DNA of 64,000 nucleotides from Inia geoffrensis (lineage: Eukaryota; Chordata; Mammalia; Artiodactyla; Iniidae): assembly GCA_036417435.1 (NCBI GenBank), contig CM070904.1, positions 42,256,408-42,320,407 of the forward strand, given 5' to 3'. Positions 44,380-56,711 of the stretch are shown here, piece by piece. A program made the translations under genes and the position numbers. Numbering within the stretch: the first letter of the stretch is position 1; every line of letters starts with the position of its first letter. A model generated the notes under the pieces. That model had not been told where the DNA came from, made no database searches, and saw nothing but the letters and a program-made list of their open reading frames with translations.

Positions 44380-46445
44380 GAAGATTTTTAATCAGAGTCT
44401 CAATTTCAGTGCTTGTGATTGGTCTGTTTATATTTTTTATTTCTTCCTGGTTCAGTATTGGAAGGTTGTGCTTTTCTAAGGATTTGTCCATTTCTTCCAG
44501 GTTGTCCATTTTATTGGCATAGAGTTGCTTGTAGTAATCTTTCCTGATCCTTTGTATTACTGCAGTGTCAGTTGTTACTTCTCCTTTTTCATTTCTAATT
44601 CTATTGATTTGAGAAAACTATAAGACACTGATGAAAGAAATTAAACATGATACAAACAGAAGGAGAGATATACCATGTTCTTAGATTGGAAGAATCAACA
44701 ATGTGAAAATGACTATAGTCATTCAAAGCAATTTACAGATTCAATGCAATCCCTATCAAACTACCAATGGCATTTTTCACAGAACTAGACCCAAAAATTT
44801 CACAATTTGTGTGGAAACTGAATAGCCAAAGCATCTTGAGAAGAAAAACAGAGCTGGAGGAATTGGGCTCCTGGACTTCAGACTATACTACAAGCCTACA
44901 GTAAACAAAACAGTATGGTACTGGCACAAAAACAGAAATGTAGATCAATGGAACAGGATAGAGAGCCCAGAGATAAACCCACACACATATGGTCAGCTTA
45001 TTTTTCATAAAGGAGGCAAGAATATACAATGGCGAAAAGACAGCCTCTTCAAGAAGCGATACTGAGAAAACTGGACAGCTACATGTAAAAGAATGAAATT
45101 AGAGCACTCCCTAAGACCATACACAAAAATAAACTCAAAATGGATTAAAGACCTAAATGTAAGGTCAGACAATATAAAACTCTTAGAGTAAAACATAGGC
45201 AGAACCCTCTATGACATAAATCACAGCAAGATCCTTTTTGACCCACCTCCTAGAGAAATGGAAATAAAAACAAAAGTAAACAAATGGGACCTAATGAAAA
45301 TTCAAAGCTTTTGCACAGCAAGGCAAACCATAAACAAGACGAAAAGACAACCCTCAGAATGGGAGAAAATATTTGCAAATGAAGCAACTGACAAAGGATT
45401 AATTTCCAAAATTTACAAGCAGCTCATGCAACTCAATATCAAAAAACAAACAATCCAATCCAAAAATGGGCAGAAGACCTAAACAGACATTTCTCCAAAG
45501 AAGATATACAGATTGCCAACAAATTTATGAAAGGATGCTCAACATCACTAACCATTAGAGAAATGCAATTCAAAACTACAATGAGGTTTCACCTCAAACC
45601 AGTCAGAATGGCCATCATCAAAAAATCTACAATAAATACTGGAAAAGGTGTGGAGAAAAGGGAACTCTCTTGCACTGTTGGTGGGAATATAAATTGATAC
45701 AGTCATTATGGAGAATAGTATGGAGGTTCCTTAACAAACTAAAAATAGAACTACCATACAACCCAGCAATCCCACTACCAGGCATATACCCTGAGAAAAC
45801 CATAATTCGAAAAGAGTCATGTACCACAATGTTCATTGCAGCACTATTCACAATAGCCAGGACATGGAAGCAACCTAAGTGTCCATTAACAGATGAATGG
45901 ATAAAGAAGATGTGGCACATATATATAATGGAATATTAGTCAGAAAAATAAACGAAATTGAGTTATTTGTAGTGAGGTCGATGGACCTAGAGTCTGTCAT
46001 ACAGAGTGAAGTAAGTGAGAAAGGGAAGAACAAATACTGTATGCTAACACATATATATGGAATCTTAAAAAAAAGAAAGAAAAAAAAAGGTTCTGAAGAA
46101 CCTAGGGGCAGGACAGGAATAAAGACACAGAAATAGAGAATGGACTTGAGGACACGGGGAGGGGGAAGGGTAAGCTGGGACAAAGTGAGAAAGTGGCATG
46201 GACTTATATATATTACCAAATGTAAAACAGATAGCTAGTGGGAAGCAGCTGCATAGCACAGGGAGATCAGCTTGGTGCTTTGTGACCATGTAGAGGGGTG
46301 GGATAATGTAGGGTGGGAGGGAGGGAGATGGAAGAGGGAGGAGATATGGGGATATATGTATATGTATAGCTGATGACACTTTGTTATGAAGCAGAAACTA
46401 ACAAACCACTGAAAGCAATTATACTCCAATAAAGATGTTAAAAAA
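44380..46445 (+). mobile_element. L1 with 5' inversion (twin-primed insertion)
   Basis: 44380-44613 is antisense L1 ORF2 (the stretch before and into the RT domain); from 44611 on the sequence is sense L1 ORF2 C-terminal half and 3' UTR, ending ATTATACTCCAATAAAGATG plus A-tail. Both parts lie between AAAAAGACCTGCTG (44366-44379) and AAAAAGACTTGCTG (46446-46459), so they are one insertion. The two parts share GAG at the junction. About 0.9 kb of L1 between them is missing. Confidence 0.93.
44614..46060 (+). pseudogene. L1 ORF2 C-terminal remnant in the twin-primed copy
   Basis: Sense remnant from the region after the RT active site to the ORF2 end. Readable blocks at 45258..45482 and 45670..45939 are separated by frameshifts. 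The cysteine-rich C-terminal region is present only in part. Non-functional. Confidence 0.85.
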
Positions 46446-46459
46446 AAAAAGACTTGCTG

Positions 46460-46491
46460 CTGGGTTGGATGTGGGAGGTGAGGAGTGGAAT
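46460..46491. other. 32-bp host spacer between two L1 insertions
   Basis: The only non-L1 sequence between the twin-primed L1 and the L1 nest. Confidence 0.8.
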
Positions 46492-46506
46492 TAAAGATGA
46501 AGAATA

Positions 46507-46901
46507 GAGGGCGGAGTCAAGATGCCGGTGTGGGAAGATGCCAAGTTAGCATCTCTCCACAACTATGGCACCTGCCAGCCGCTGTTGGGAGACCCTGACG
46601 CCCAAGGAGAGGGGAGGAACGCCCAAGTGAACTGCCACCCCACGCAGCATGTGGTATCTTGGTTCATGAGCTTGGGGTAGGACTAAAGCTCCTGCGGTGG
46701 GAGCTCCAAGTCCAAACGACTGGATTAACAGAGAACCTCAGACTCCAGGGAATATTCAACATAGTGAAGTCTAACGAAGGTCCTCATCTCAGCACCAAGA
46801 CCCAGCTCTACCCAACAGCCTACAAACTCCAGTGTTGGAAGCCCCAGGCCAAACAACCAGTAAAAGAGGAACACAATCCCACTCATTTAAAAAAAAAAAA
46901 A
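46507..46901 (+). promoter_or_regulatory. L1-1 5' UTR (internal Pol II promoter region)
   Basis: The first bases match the L1 5' end that normally carries a YY1 site (CAAGATGGCGG). Here it is CAAGATGCCGG (46518-46528), with the core altered. About 395 bp, short for this family, so an internal deletion before ORF1 is likely (inference). Confidence 0.75.
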
Positions 46902-47807
46902 ATGAGACAGCAAAAAAATGTCACAGATGAAAGAGTAAGGAAAAAACCTATAAGACCAAATAAATGAAGAGGAAATAGGCAATCTATCTGAAAAAGAATT
47001 CAGAATAATGATAGTAAAGATGATCCTGAATCTTGGAGATAGAATGAAGGTAAGAATTGAGAAAAATACAAGAAATGTTTATCAAAGATCTAGAAGAACT
47101 AAAGAACAAACAAACAGATGAGAGGAACACAATAACTGAAATGAAAAATACACTAGAAAGAATCAGTAACAGCATAACTGAGGCAGAAGAACAAATAAGT
47201 GAGCTGGAAGGCAAAATGGTGGAAACAACTGCCGAGGAGCCGAATAAAGAAAAAAGAATGAAAATAATTGAAGACAATCTCAGAGACCTCTGGGACAACA
47301 TTAAATGCACCAACATTCGAATTATAAGGGTGCCAGAGGAAGAAGAGAAAAAGAAAGGGACTGAGAAAATATTTGAAGAGATTATAGTCCAAAACTTCCC
47401 TAACATGGGAAAGGAAATTGTCATCCAAGTCCAGGAAGCATAGAGAGTCCGAAACAGGATAAACCCTAGGAAAAACACACCAAGACACATATTAATCAAA
47501 CTAACAAAAATTACATTCAAAGAAAAAATATTAAAAGCCACAAGGGAAAAGCAAAAAATAACATATAGAGGAACCCCCAGAAGGTTATCAGCTGATTTTT
47601 CAGCAGAAACTCTGCAGGCCAGAAGGGAGTGGCAGGAAATACTTAAAGTGATGAAAGAGAAAAACAAGACAACCAAGATTACTCTACCCAGCAACGATCT
47701 CATTCAGATACAGTGAAGAAATCAAAAGCTTTTCAGACAAGCAAAAGCTAAGAGAATTCAGCACCACCAAACCAGCTTTACAACAAATGCTAAAGAAAGT
47801 TCTCTAG
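46902..47807 (+). pseudogene. L1-1 ORF1 remnant (RNA-binding protein)
   Basis: ORF1p is the trimeric nucleic-acid chaperone of L1 RNPs. The likely ATG at 46902 runs into a stop at 46965. The main readable piece, 47057..47443, covers the coiled coil and the start of the RRM (NFPNMGKEI near its end) and is cut by a TAG at 47441. The C-terminal domain is then recognisable to the TAG at 47805-47807. Non-functional. Confidence 0.85.
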
Positions 47808-47856
47808 GCTGGAAACACAAGAGAAGAAAAAGTCCCACAAAAACAAACCCAAAACA

Positions 47857-50800
47857 ATGAAGAAAATGGTAATAGGAACATACATATTGATAATAACCTT
47901 GAATGTAAATGGATTAAATACCCCAACCAGAACACATAGACTGGCTGAATGGACACAAAAACAAGACCCCTATGTATGCTGTCTACAAGAGACCCACTTC
48001 AGACCTAGGGATGCATACAGACTGAAAATGAGGGGATGGAAAAAGATATTCGATGCAAATGGAAATCAAAAGGAAGTTGGAGTAGCAATACTCGTATCAG
48101 ATAAAATAGACTTACAAATAAAGACTATTACAAGAGACAAAGAAGGACACTACATAACGATCAAAGGATCAATCCAAGAAGATATAAAAATTATAAGTGT
48201 TTATGCACCCATAATAGGAGCACCTCAATACATAAGACAAATGCTAACAACTATGAAAGAGAAATCAACAGTAACACAATAATAGTAGGGGACTTTAACA
48301 CCTCACTTACACCAATGGATAGATCATCCAAACCAAAAATTAATGAGACACAATATTTATATGACACAACAGACCAGATGGCTTTAATTGATGTTTATAG
48401 AACATTCCATGCAAAAGTGTGGCAGAATACACTTTCTTCTCAAGTGCACATGGAACATTCTCCAGGATAGATCACACCTTGGGTCACAAATCAAGCTTTG
48501 GAAAATTTAAGAAAATTGAAATCGTATCAAGCATCTTTTATGACCACACGCTACGAGACTGGAAATCAATTATAGGGAAAAAACTGTAAAAAACACAAAT
48601 ATATGGAGGCTAAAAAGTGCACTACTAAATAAAGAAGAGATCACTGAAGAAATCAAAGAAGAAATTTTAAAATACATAGAAACAAATGACAACGAAAACA
48701 CGACAACCCCAAACCTATGGGATGCACCAAACGCAGTTTTAAGAGGGAAGTTTATAGCAATTCAATCTCACCTCAAGAAACAAGAAAAGTCTCAAACAAA
48801 CAATCTAACCCTACACTTAAAACAACTAGAGAGAGAAGAACAAAGAAAACCCAGCATCAGTGGAAGGACAGAAATCATAAAAATCAGAGCAGAAATAAAT
48901 GAAATAGAAACAAAGAAAACAGCAGCAAAGAAATAAAACTAAAAGCTGGTTCTTTAAGAAGATAAACAAAATTGAAAAATCCTTAGCAGACTAATAAAGA
49001 ACAAAAGGGAGAGGACGCAAATCAATAAAATCAGAAATGAAAAAGGAGAAGTCACAACTGACACCACAGAAACAAAGGATTATAAGAGACTACTACAAAC
49101 AACTATATGCCAATAAAATGGACAACCACGAAGAAACGGACAAATTCTTCGAAACGTACAATTTTCCTATACTGAACCAGGAAGAATTAGAAAATAAAAA
49201 CAGACCTACAGAAAGTAATGAAATTGAAACCGTAACTAAAAATCTTCCAACAAACAAAAGTCCAGAACAAGATGGCTTCACAGGCAAATTCTATAAAACA
49301 TGTAGAGAAGAGCTAACACCTGTCTTTCTCAAACTCTTCCAAAAAATTGCAGAGGGAGAACCATTCCCAAATTCATTCTATGAGGCTACCATCACCCTGG
49401 TAGCCAAACCAGAAAAAGATATCAGAAAAAGAGAAAATTATACACCAATATCACTAATGAACATAGATGCAAAAATCCTGAACAAAATACTAGCAAACAG
49501 ATCCAACAACACATAAAAAGGATCATACACCATGATCAAGTGGGATTTAACACAGGGATGCAAGGAATCTTCAGTGTATGCAAATCAATCAACATGATAC
49601 ACAACGTTAACAAATTAAGGAATAAAAACAACGTGATCATCTCAATGGATGCAGAAAAAGCTTTTGACAAAATTCAATATACATTTATGATAAAAACTCC
49701 CTAGAAAAAGGGGATAGAGGGAACCTACATCAACATAATAAAGGCCATATACAAACCTACAGCAAGCATCATACTCACTGGTGAAAAACTAAAAGCACTT
49801 CCACTAAGATCAGGAAAAAGGCAAGGATGTCCACTCTCACCACTATTATTCAACATAGTTTTGGAAGTCCTAGCCATGGCAATCAGAAAAGAAAAAGAAC
49901 TAAAAGGAATACAAATTGGAAAAGAAGAAGTAAAACTGTCACTGTTTCCAGGTGACATGATACAATACATAGAAAATCCTAAAGATGCCACCAGAAAACT
50001 ACTAGAAGTAATCAATGAATTTGGTAAGGTGGCAGGATACAAAATCAATGCACAGAAATCTCTGGAATTCCTATACACTAACAACGAAAGATCAGGAAGC
50101 GAAATTAAGGAAACACTCCCATTTACCACTGCAACAAAAAGAATAAAATACCTAGGAATAAATCTGCCTAAGGAGGCGAAAGACTTGTACTCAGAAAAGT
50201 ATAAAGCACTGATGAAAGAAATCAAAGAAGACATAAACAGATGGAGAAATATACCATGTTCTTGGATTGGAAGAATCAATATTGTGTAAACGACTATACT
50301 ACCCAACGCAATCCACAGATTCAATACAATCCCTATCAAACTACCAATGGCATACTTCACAGATTTAGAACAAAAAATTTTACAATTCGAGTGGAAACAC
50401 AAAAGACCCTGAAAAGGCAAAGCAATCTTAAGAAAAAAGGACTTGGAGGAATAAGGCTCCCTGACTTCAAACTGTACCACAAGACTACAGTAATCAAGAA
50501 ATATAGATAAATGGTACAGGATAGAATGCCCAGAGATAAACTCACGCACATATGGTCACCTAATTTATGACAAAGGAGGCAAGAACACACAATGGAGAAA
50601 AGACGGCCTCTTCAATAATTGGTGTTGGGAAAACTGGACAGCTACATGTAAAAGAATGAAATTAGAACACTACCTAACACCATACGCAAAAATAAACTCC
50701 AAATAGATTAAAAAACTAAATGTAAGACCAGACACTATAAAACTCTTAGAGGAAAACATGGGAAAAACACTCTTTGACATAAACCACAGCAACACCTTTT

Positions 50801-51390
50801 TTGACCCATCTCCTAGAGTAACAGAAATAAAAACAAAAATAAACAAATGGGACCTAATGAAACTTCAAAGCTTTTGCACAGCAAAGAAAACCATAAACAA
50901 GACAAAAAGACAACCCTCAGAATGGGAGAAAATATTTGCAAATGAAACAACAGACAAACGATTAATCTCCAAAATATACAAACAGCTAATGGAGCTCAAT
51001 ATCAAAAACACAAAGAATCCAATTAAAAAATGGCAGAAGACCTAAATGGACATTTCACCAAGGAAGACATACAGATGACCAAGAGGCACATGAAAAGATG
51101 CTCAACGTCACTAACTATCAGAGAAATGCAAATCAAAACTACAATGAGGTATCACCTCACTCTGCTCAGAAGGACCATTATCAAAACAATCTACAAACAA
51201 TAAATGCTGGAGAGGGTGTGGAGGAAAGGGAACCCTCCTGCACTGTTGGTGGGAATGTAAATTGATACAGCCACTATGGAAAACCGTATGGAGTTTCCTT
51301 AAAAAACTAAAATACAATTACCATATGACGCAGCAATCCCACTACTGGGCATACATCCTGAGAAAACCATAATTCCAAAAGAGACATGCA
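47857..51390 (+). pseudogene. L1-1 ORF2 remnant, upstream part (EN-RT)
   Basis: ORF2p nicks the target and reverse-transcribes L1 RNA. 47857..48282 encodes the endonuclease N-terminus (NVNGLN and QETHFRPRD motifs), then frameshifts. 49037..49516 covers the linker and RT start. RT motif A ([12 protein letters not shown] at 49648) is present; motif C reads F-P-G-D at 49945-49956 instead of F-A-D-D, so the first catalytic Asp is lost. Later pieces at 49861..50289 and 50758..51045. Many frameshifts; inactive. Confidence 0.9.
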
Positions 51391-51524
51391 GAGTCCCTCC
51401 CATCAGGAAACTTGCACAAGCCTCTTAGACAGCCTCATACACCAGAGGGCAGACAGCAGAAGCAAGAAGCACTAAAGCCTGCAGCCTGTGGAACAAGAAC
51501 CACATTCACAGAAAAAGAGACAAG

Positions 51525-52310
51525 ATGAAAAGACAGAGGACTATGTACCAGACGAAGAAACAAGATAAATCCCCAGAGGAACAACTAAATGAAGTGGAAG
51601 TAGGCAACCTTCCAGAAAGAGAATTCAGAATAATGATACTGAAGATGATTCAGGACCTTGGAAAAAGAATGGAGGCAAAGATTGAGAAGATGCCAGACGT
51701 GTTTCACAAAGATCTAGAAGAATTAAAGAACAAACAAACAGAGAGGAACAATACAATAACTGAAATGAAAAATACACTTGAAGGAATCAATAGCAGAATA
51801 ACTGAGGAAGAAGGACGGAGAAGTTACCTGGAAGACAGAATGGTGGAATTCACTGCTGCAGAACAGAATAAAGACAAAAGAATGAAAAGAAAAGAAGACA
51901 GCCTAAGAGACCTCCGGGACAACATTAAACACAACAACATTTGCATTATAGGGGCCCCAAAAGGAGAGGAAGGAGAAAAAGGACGTGAGAAAATATTGGA
52001 AGAGATTATAGTTGAAAACTTCCCTAACATGGGAAAGGAAATCGCTACCCAAGTCCAGGAAGGGCAGAGAGTCCCTTACAGGATAAAACCAAGAGGAAAC
52101 ACGCCGAGACACAAAGTAATCAAATTGGCAAAAATTAAAGACAAAGAAAAATTATTGAAAGCAGCAAGGGAAAAACGACAAAAAATATACAAGGAAACTC
52201 CCAGAAGGTTAACAGCTGATTTCTCAGCAGAAACTCTACAAGCCAGAAGGGAGTGGCATGACATACTTAAAGTGATGAAAGGGAAGAACCTACAACCAAG
52301 ATTCCTCTAG
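51525..52310 (+). pseudogene. L1-2 ORF1, almost complete but prematurely stopped
   Basis: 261 codons. Coiled coil about residues 40-130, RRM from about 137 (ICIIGAPK) through NFPNMGKEI (165-173), C-terminal domain from about 194 (PRHKVIKLAKIK) to ADFSAETLQARREW (231-244). A TAG at 52308-52310 falls where related copies have TAC (Tyr), removing roughly the last 40 residues. The frame after it stays open into ORF2. Best-preserved reading frame in the window. Confidence 0.88.
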
Positions 52311-52490
52311 CCGGCAAGGATTTCATTCAGATTCGATGGAGAAATCAAAAGGTTTAGAGACAAGCAAAAGCTAAGAGAATTCAGCACCACCAAACCAGCT
52401 CTACAACAAATGCTAAAGGAACTTCTCTGTAAGTGGGAAGCACAAGAGAAGAAAAGGACCTCCAAAAGCAAACCGAAAACAATTAAGAAA

Positions 52491-55400
52491 ATGGTAACAG
52501 GAACGTACATATCGAAAATTACATTAAATGTGAATGGATTAAATGCTCCAACCAAAAGACACAAGCTTGCTGAATGGATACGAAAAGACCCATATATATG
52601 TTGTCAACAAGAGACCCACTTCAGACCTAGGGACACATACAGACTGAAAGCGAGGGGATGGAAAAAGATATTCCATGGAAATGGATATCACAAGAAAGCT
52701 GGAGTAGCAATACTCATATCAGATAAAATAGACATTAAAATAAAGAATGTTACAAGAGACAAGGAAGGACACTACATAATGATCAAGGGATCAATCCAAG
52801 AAGAAAATATAACAATTATAAGTATATATGCACCCAACATAGGAGCACTTCAATACATAAGCAAATGCTCAGAGCTATAAAAGAGGAAATCGACAGAACA
52901 CAAAAATAGTGGGGGACTTTAACGCCTCACTTACATCAATGGACAGATATCCAAACAGAAAATTAATAAGGAAACACAAGATTTAAATGGCACAAAAGAC
53001 CAGACAGATTTAGTTGATATTTATAGGACATTCCATCCAAAAACAGCAGATTATATGTTTTTCTCAAGTGCGCACAGAACATTCTCCAGGATAGAACCAC
53101 ACTCTGGGTCACAAATCAAGCCTCAGTAAACTTAAGAAAATTGAAATCATATCAAGCATCTTTTCTGACCACAATGCTATGAGATTAGAAATCAATTACA
53201 GGGAAAAAACCGTAAAAAACAGAAACACATGGAGGCTAAACAATACTAAATAACAAAGAAGTCACTGAAGAAATCAAAGAGGAAATGAAAAAATACCTAG
53301 AGACAAATGAAAATGAAAACATGACGATCCAAAACCTATGGGATGGAGCAAATGCAGTTCTAAGAGGGAAGTTTATGGCTATACAAGCCTACCTCAAGAA
53401 ACAAGAAAAATCTCAAACAATCCAACCTTATACCTAAAGGAACCAGAGAAAGAAAAACAAAGAAAACCCAAAGTTAGCAGAGGGAAAGAAATCATAAAGA
53501 TCAGAGCAGAAATAAATGAAATAGAAACAAAGAAAACAATAGCAAAGATCAACAAAACTAAAAGCTGGTTCTTTGAGAAGCTAAACAAAATTGATAAACC
53601 ATTAGCCAGACTCATCAGGAAAAAGAGGGAGAGGACTCAGATCAATAAAATTAGAAATGAAAAAGGAGAAGTTACAACAGACACCACAGAAATACAAAGC
53701 ATCCTAAGAGACTACTACAAGCAACTCTATGCCAATAAAATGGACAACCTGGAAGAAATGGACAAATTCTTAGACGGGTATAACCTTCCAAGACTGAACC
53801 AGGAAGAAACAGGAAATATGAACAGACCAATCACAAGTAATGAAATTGAAACTGTGATTAAAAATCTTCCAACAAACAAAAGTCAAGGACCAGATGCCTT
53901 CACAGGTGAATTCTATCAAACATTTAGAGAAGAGTTAACACCCACCCTTCTCAAATTCTTCCAAAAAATTGCACAGGAAGGAACACTCCCAAACTCATTC
54001 TATGAGGCCACCATCACCCTGATACCAAAACCAGACAAAGATACTACAAAAAAAGAAAATGACATACCAATATCACTGATGAATATAGATGCAAAGATCC
54101 TCAACAAAATGTTAGCAAACAGAATCCAACAACACATTAAAAGGACCATACAGCATGATCAAGTGGGATTTATCCCAGGGATGCAAGAATTCTTCAATGT
54201 ATGCAAATCAACCAATGTGATACCCCATATTAACAAGCTGAAGAAGAAAAACCACATAATCACCTCAATAGATGCAGGAAAATCTTCTGACAAAATTCAA
54301 CACAGATTTATAATAAAAACTCTCTATAAAATGGGCATAGAGGGAGCCTACCTCAACATAATAAAGGCCATATACGAGAAACCCACAGCAAACATCATTC
54401 TCAATGGTGAAAAACTGAAAGCATTTCCTCTAAGATCAGGAACAAGACAAGGATGTCCACTCTCACCGCTCTTATTCAACATAGTTTTGGAAGTCCTAGC
54501 CATGGTAATCAGAGAAGAAAAGGAAATTAAAGGAATACAAATTTAAAAGAAGAAATAAAACTGTCACTGCAGGTGACATGATAATATACATAGAGAATCC
54601 TAAAGATGTCACTAGAAAACTACTAGAGATAATCAATAAACTTGGTAAAGTTGCAGGATATGGAATTAATGCACAGAAATCTCTGGCATTCCTATACACT
54701 AATGATGAAAAATCTGAAAGAGAAATTAAGGAAACAGTCCCATTTACCACTGGAACAAAAAGAATAAAATACCTAGGAATAAACCTAACTAAGTAGACAA
54801 AAGACCTGCCTGTATGCAGAAAACCATGAGACACTGATGAAAGAAATTAAAGGTGATACAAACAGATGGAGAGATATACCATGTTCTTGGATTGGAAGAA
54901 TCAACATTGTGAAAATGACTCTACTACCCAAAGCAATCTATAGATTCAAAGCAATCTCTATCAAACTACCACTGGCATTTTTCAGAGAACTAGAACAAAA
55001 AATTTCACAATTTGTATGGAAACACAAAAGACCCCAAATAGCCAAAGCAATCTCGAGAACGAAAAACGGAGCTGGAGGAATCAGGCTCCCTGACTTCAGA
55101 CTATACTACAAAGCTATAGAAATCAAGACAGTATGGTACTGGCACAAAAACAGAAAGATAGATCAATGGAACAGGATAGAAAACCCAGAGATAAACCCAT
55201 GCACATATGGTCACCTTATCTTTGATAAAGGAGGCAGGAATATACAGTGGAGAAAGGACAGCCTTTTCAATAAATGCTGCTGGGAAAACTGGACAGCTAC
55301 ATGTAAAAGTATGAGCTTAGATCACTCCCTAACACCATACACAAAAATAAGCTCAAAATGGATTAAAGACCTAAATGTAAGGCCAGAAACTATCAAACAC

Positions 55401-56293
55401 TTAGAGGAAAACATAGGCACAACACTCGATGACATAAATCACAGCAAGATCCTTTTTGACCCACCTCCTAGAGAAATGGAAATAAAAACAAAAATAAACA
55501 AATGGGACCTAATAAAACTTCAAAGCTTTTGCACAGCAAAGGAAACCATAAACAAGGCCAAAAGACAACCCTCAGAATGGGAGAAAATATTTCCAAATGA
55601 AGCAACTGACAAAGGATTTATCTCCAAAATTTACAAGCAGCTCATGCAGCTCAATAACAAAAAAACAAACAACCCAATCCAAAAATGGGCAGAAGACCTA
55701 AATAGACATTTCTCCAAAGAAGATATACAGACTGCCAACAAACACATGAAAGAATGCTCAACATCATTAATCATTAGAGAAATGCAAATCAAGGCTACAA
55801 TGAGGTATCATCTCACACCAGTCAGAATGGCCATCATCAAAAAATCTGAGAACAATAAATGCTGGAGAGGGTGTGGAGAAAAGGGAACCCTCTTTCACTG
55901 CTGGTGGGAATGTGAATTGATTCAGCCACTGTGGAGAACAGTATGGAGGTTCCTTAAAAACTACAAATAGAACTACCATATGACCCAGCAATCCCACTAC
56001 TGGGCATATACCCTGAGAAAACCATAATTCAAAAAGAGTCATGTACCAAAATGTTCATTGCAGCTCTATTTACAATAGCCCGGAGATGGAAACAACCTAA
56101 GTGCCCATCATCAGATGAATGGATAAAGAAGATGTGGCACATATACACAATGGAATATTACTCAGCCATAAAAAGAAACAAAATTGAGCTATTTGTAATG
56201 AGGTGGATAGACCTCGAGTCTGTCATACAGAGTGAAGTCAGTCAGAAAGACAAAGACAAATACTGTATGCTAACACATATATATGGAATTTAA
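52491..56293 (+). pseudogene. L1-2 ORF2 remnant (EN-RT-C domain)
   Basis: EN start at 52491 (NVNGLNAP, QETHFRPRD), frameshifted at about 52862. 53338..54546 (402 codons) holds the linker and RT; motif A is DAGKSSDK (Asp at residue 312, normally DAEKAFDK), motif [11 protein letters not shown] from residue 368. A stop at 54544-54546 and a 4-nt loss at motif C (54570) follow. 54837..55970 (377 codons) carries the C-terminal segment with Cys342, Cys346, His354 and Cys359 (CX3CX7HX4C). After another frameshift 56051..56293 gives the last 80 residues to the normal stop. Inactive. Confidence 0.92.
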
Positions 56294-56660
56294 GAAAAAA
56301 AATGTTATGAAGAACCTAGGGGTAAGACAGGAATAAAGACACAGACCTACTGGAGAACGGACTTGAGGATATGGGGAGGGGGAGGGGTGAGCTGTGATAG
56401 GGTGAGGGAGGGGCATGGACATATATACACTAACAAACGTAAGGTAGATAGCTAGTGGGAAGCAGCCGCTTGTCACAAGGATATCGGTTTGGTGCTTTGT
56501 GACCGCCTGGAGGGGTGGGATAGGGAGTGTGGGAGGGAGGGAGATTCAAGAGGGAAGAGATATGCGAACGTGTGTATATGTATAACTGATTCACTTTGTT
56601 ATAAAGTAGAAACTGACACACCATTGTAAAGCAGTTATACCCCAATAAAGATGTTTAAAA
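56294..56660 (+). other. L1-2 3' UTR
   Basis: Contains a four-run G tract (56373-56402: GGGGAGGGGGAGGGG then GGG) able to form a G-quadruplex, and ends with AATAAAG and an A-tail. Same 3' UTR type as the 33.8-35.3 kb pair and the twin-primed copy. Confidence 0.85.
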
Positions 56661-56711
56661 AAAAAACAACATTTAATAAAGTCACCACATTGCTAAAAAA
56701 AAAAAAAAAAT

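Larger units (their letters stand above)
46507..51390 (+). mobile_element. Outer L1 (L1-1), 5' portion
   Basis: Starts at a true L1 5' end (GAGGGCGGAGTCAAGATG). 15-bp target copies TAAAGATGAAGAATA (46492-46506) and TAAAGGTGACGAATA (59084-59098), 13 of 15 identical, show that it continues after the inner insertions, at 58475-59083. Contains a 5' UTR, a broken ORF1 and a broken ORF2. Confidence 0.92.
51391..56660 (+). mobile_element. Inner L1 (L1-2), nearly complete
   Basis: Starts inside the 5' UTR (GAGTCCCTCCCATCAGG), followed by ORF1, ORF2, 3' UTR and TACCCCAATAAAGATG plus A-tail. It is inserted in L1-1's ORF2: L1-1 reads AAAAGAGACATGCA just before it (51377-51390), and a related AAAAGATGCA (58465-58474) precedes L1-1's continuation. 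About 5.3 kb. Confidence 0.9.

Noticed and set aside
46984..47703. 239-codon open frame on the - strand
   Set aside because: Antisense of L1 ORF1. L1 sense strands are A-rich and poor in TTA/CTA/TCA, which leaves long T-rich antisense frames (Phe/Leu/Ser-rich) with no protein meaning.
49725..50549. 274-codon open frame on the - strand
   Set aside because: Antisense of L1 ORF2, same composition effect as the ORF1 case; hydrophobic look is a by-product.
56680..56693. AATAAAGTCACCAC also found next to the SINE at about 515
   Set aside because: A 14-base match with no extension is expected by chance at this scale and AT content.
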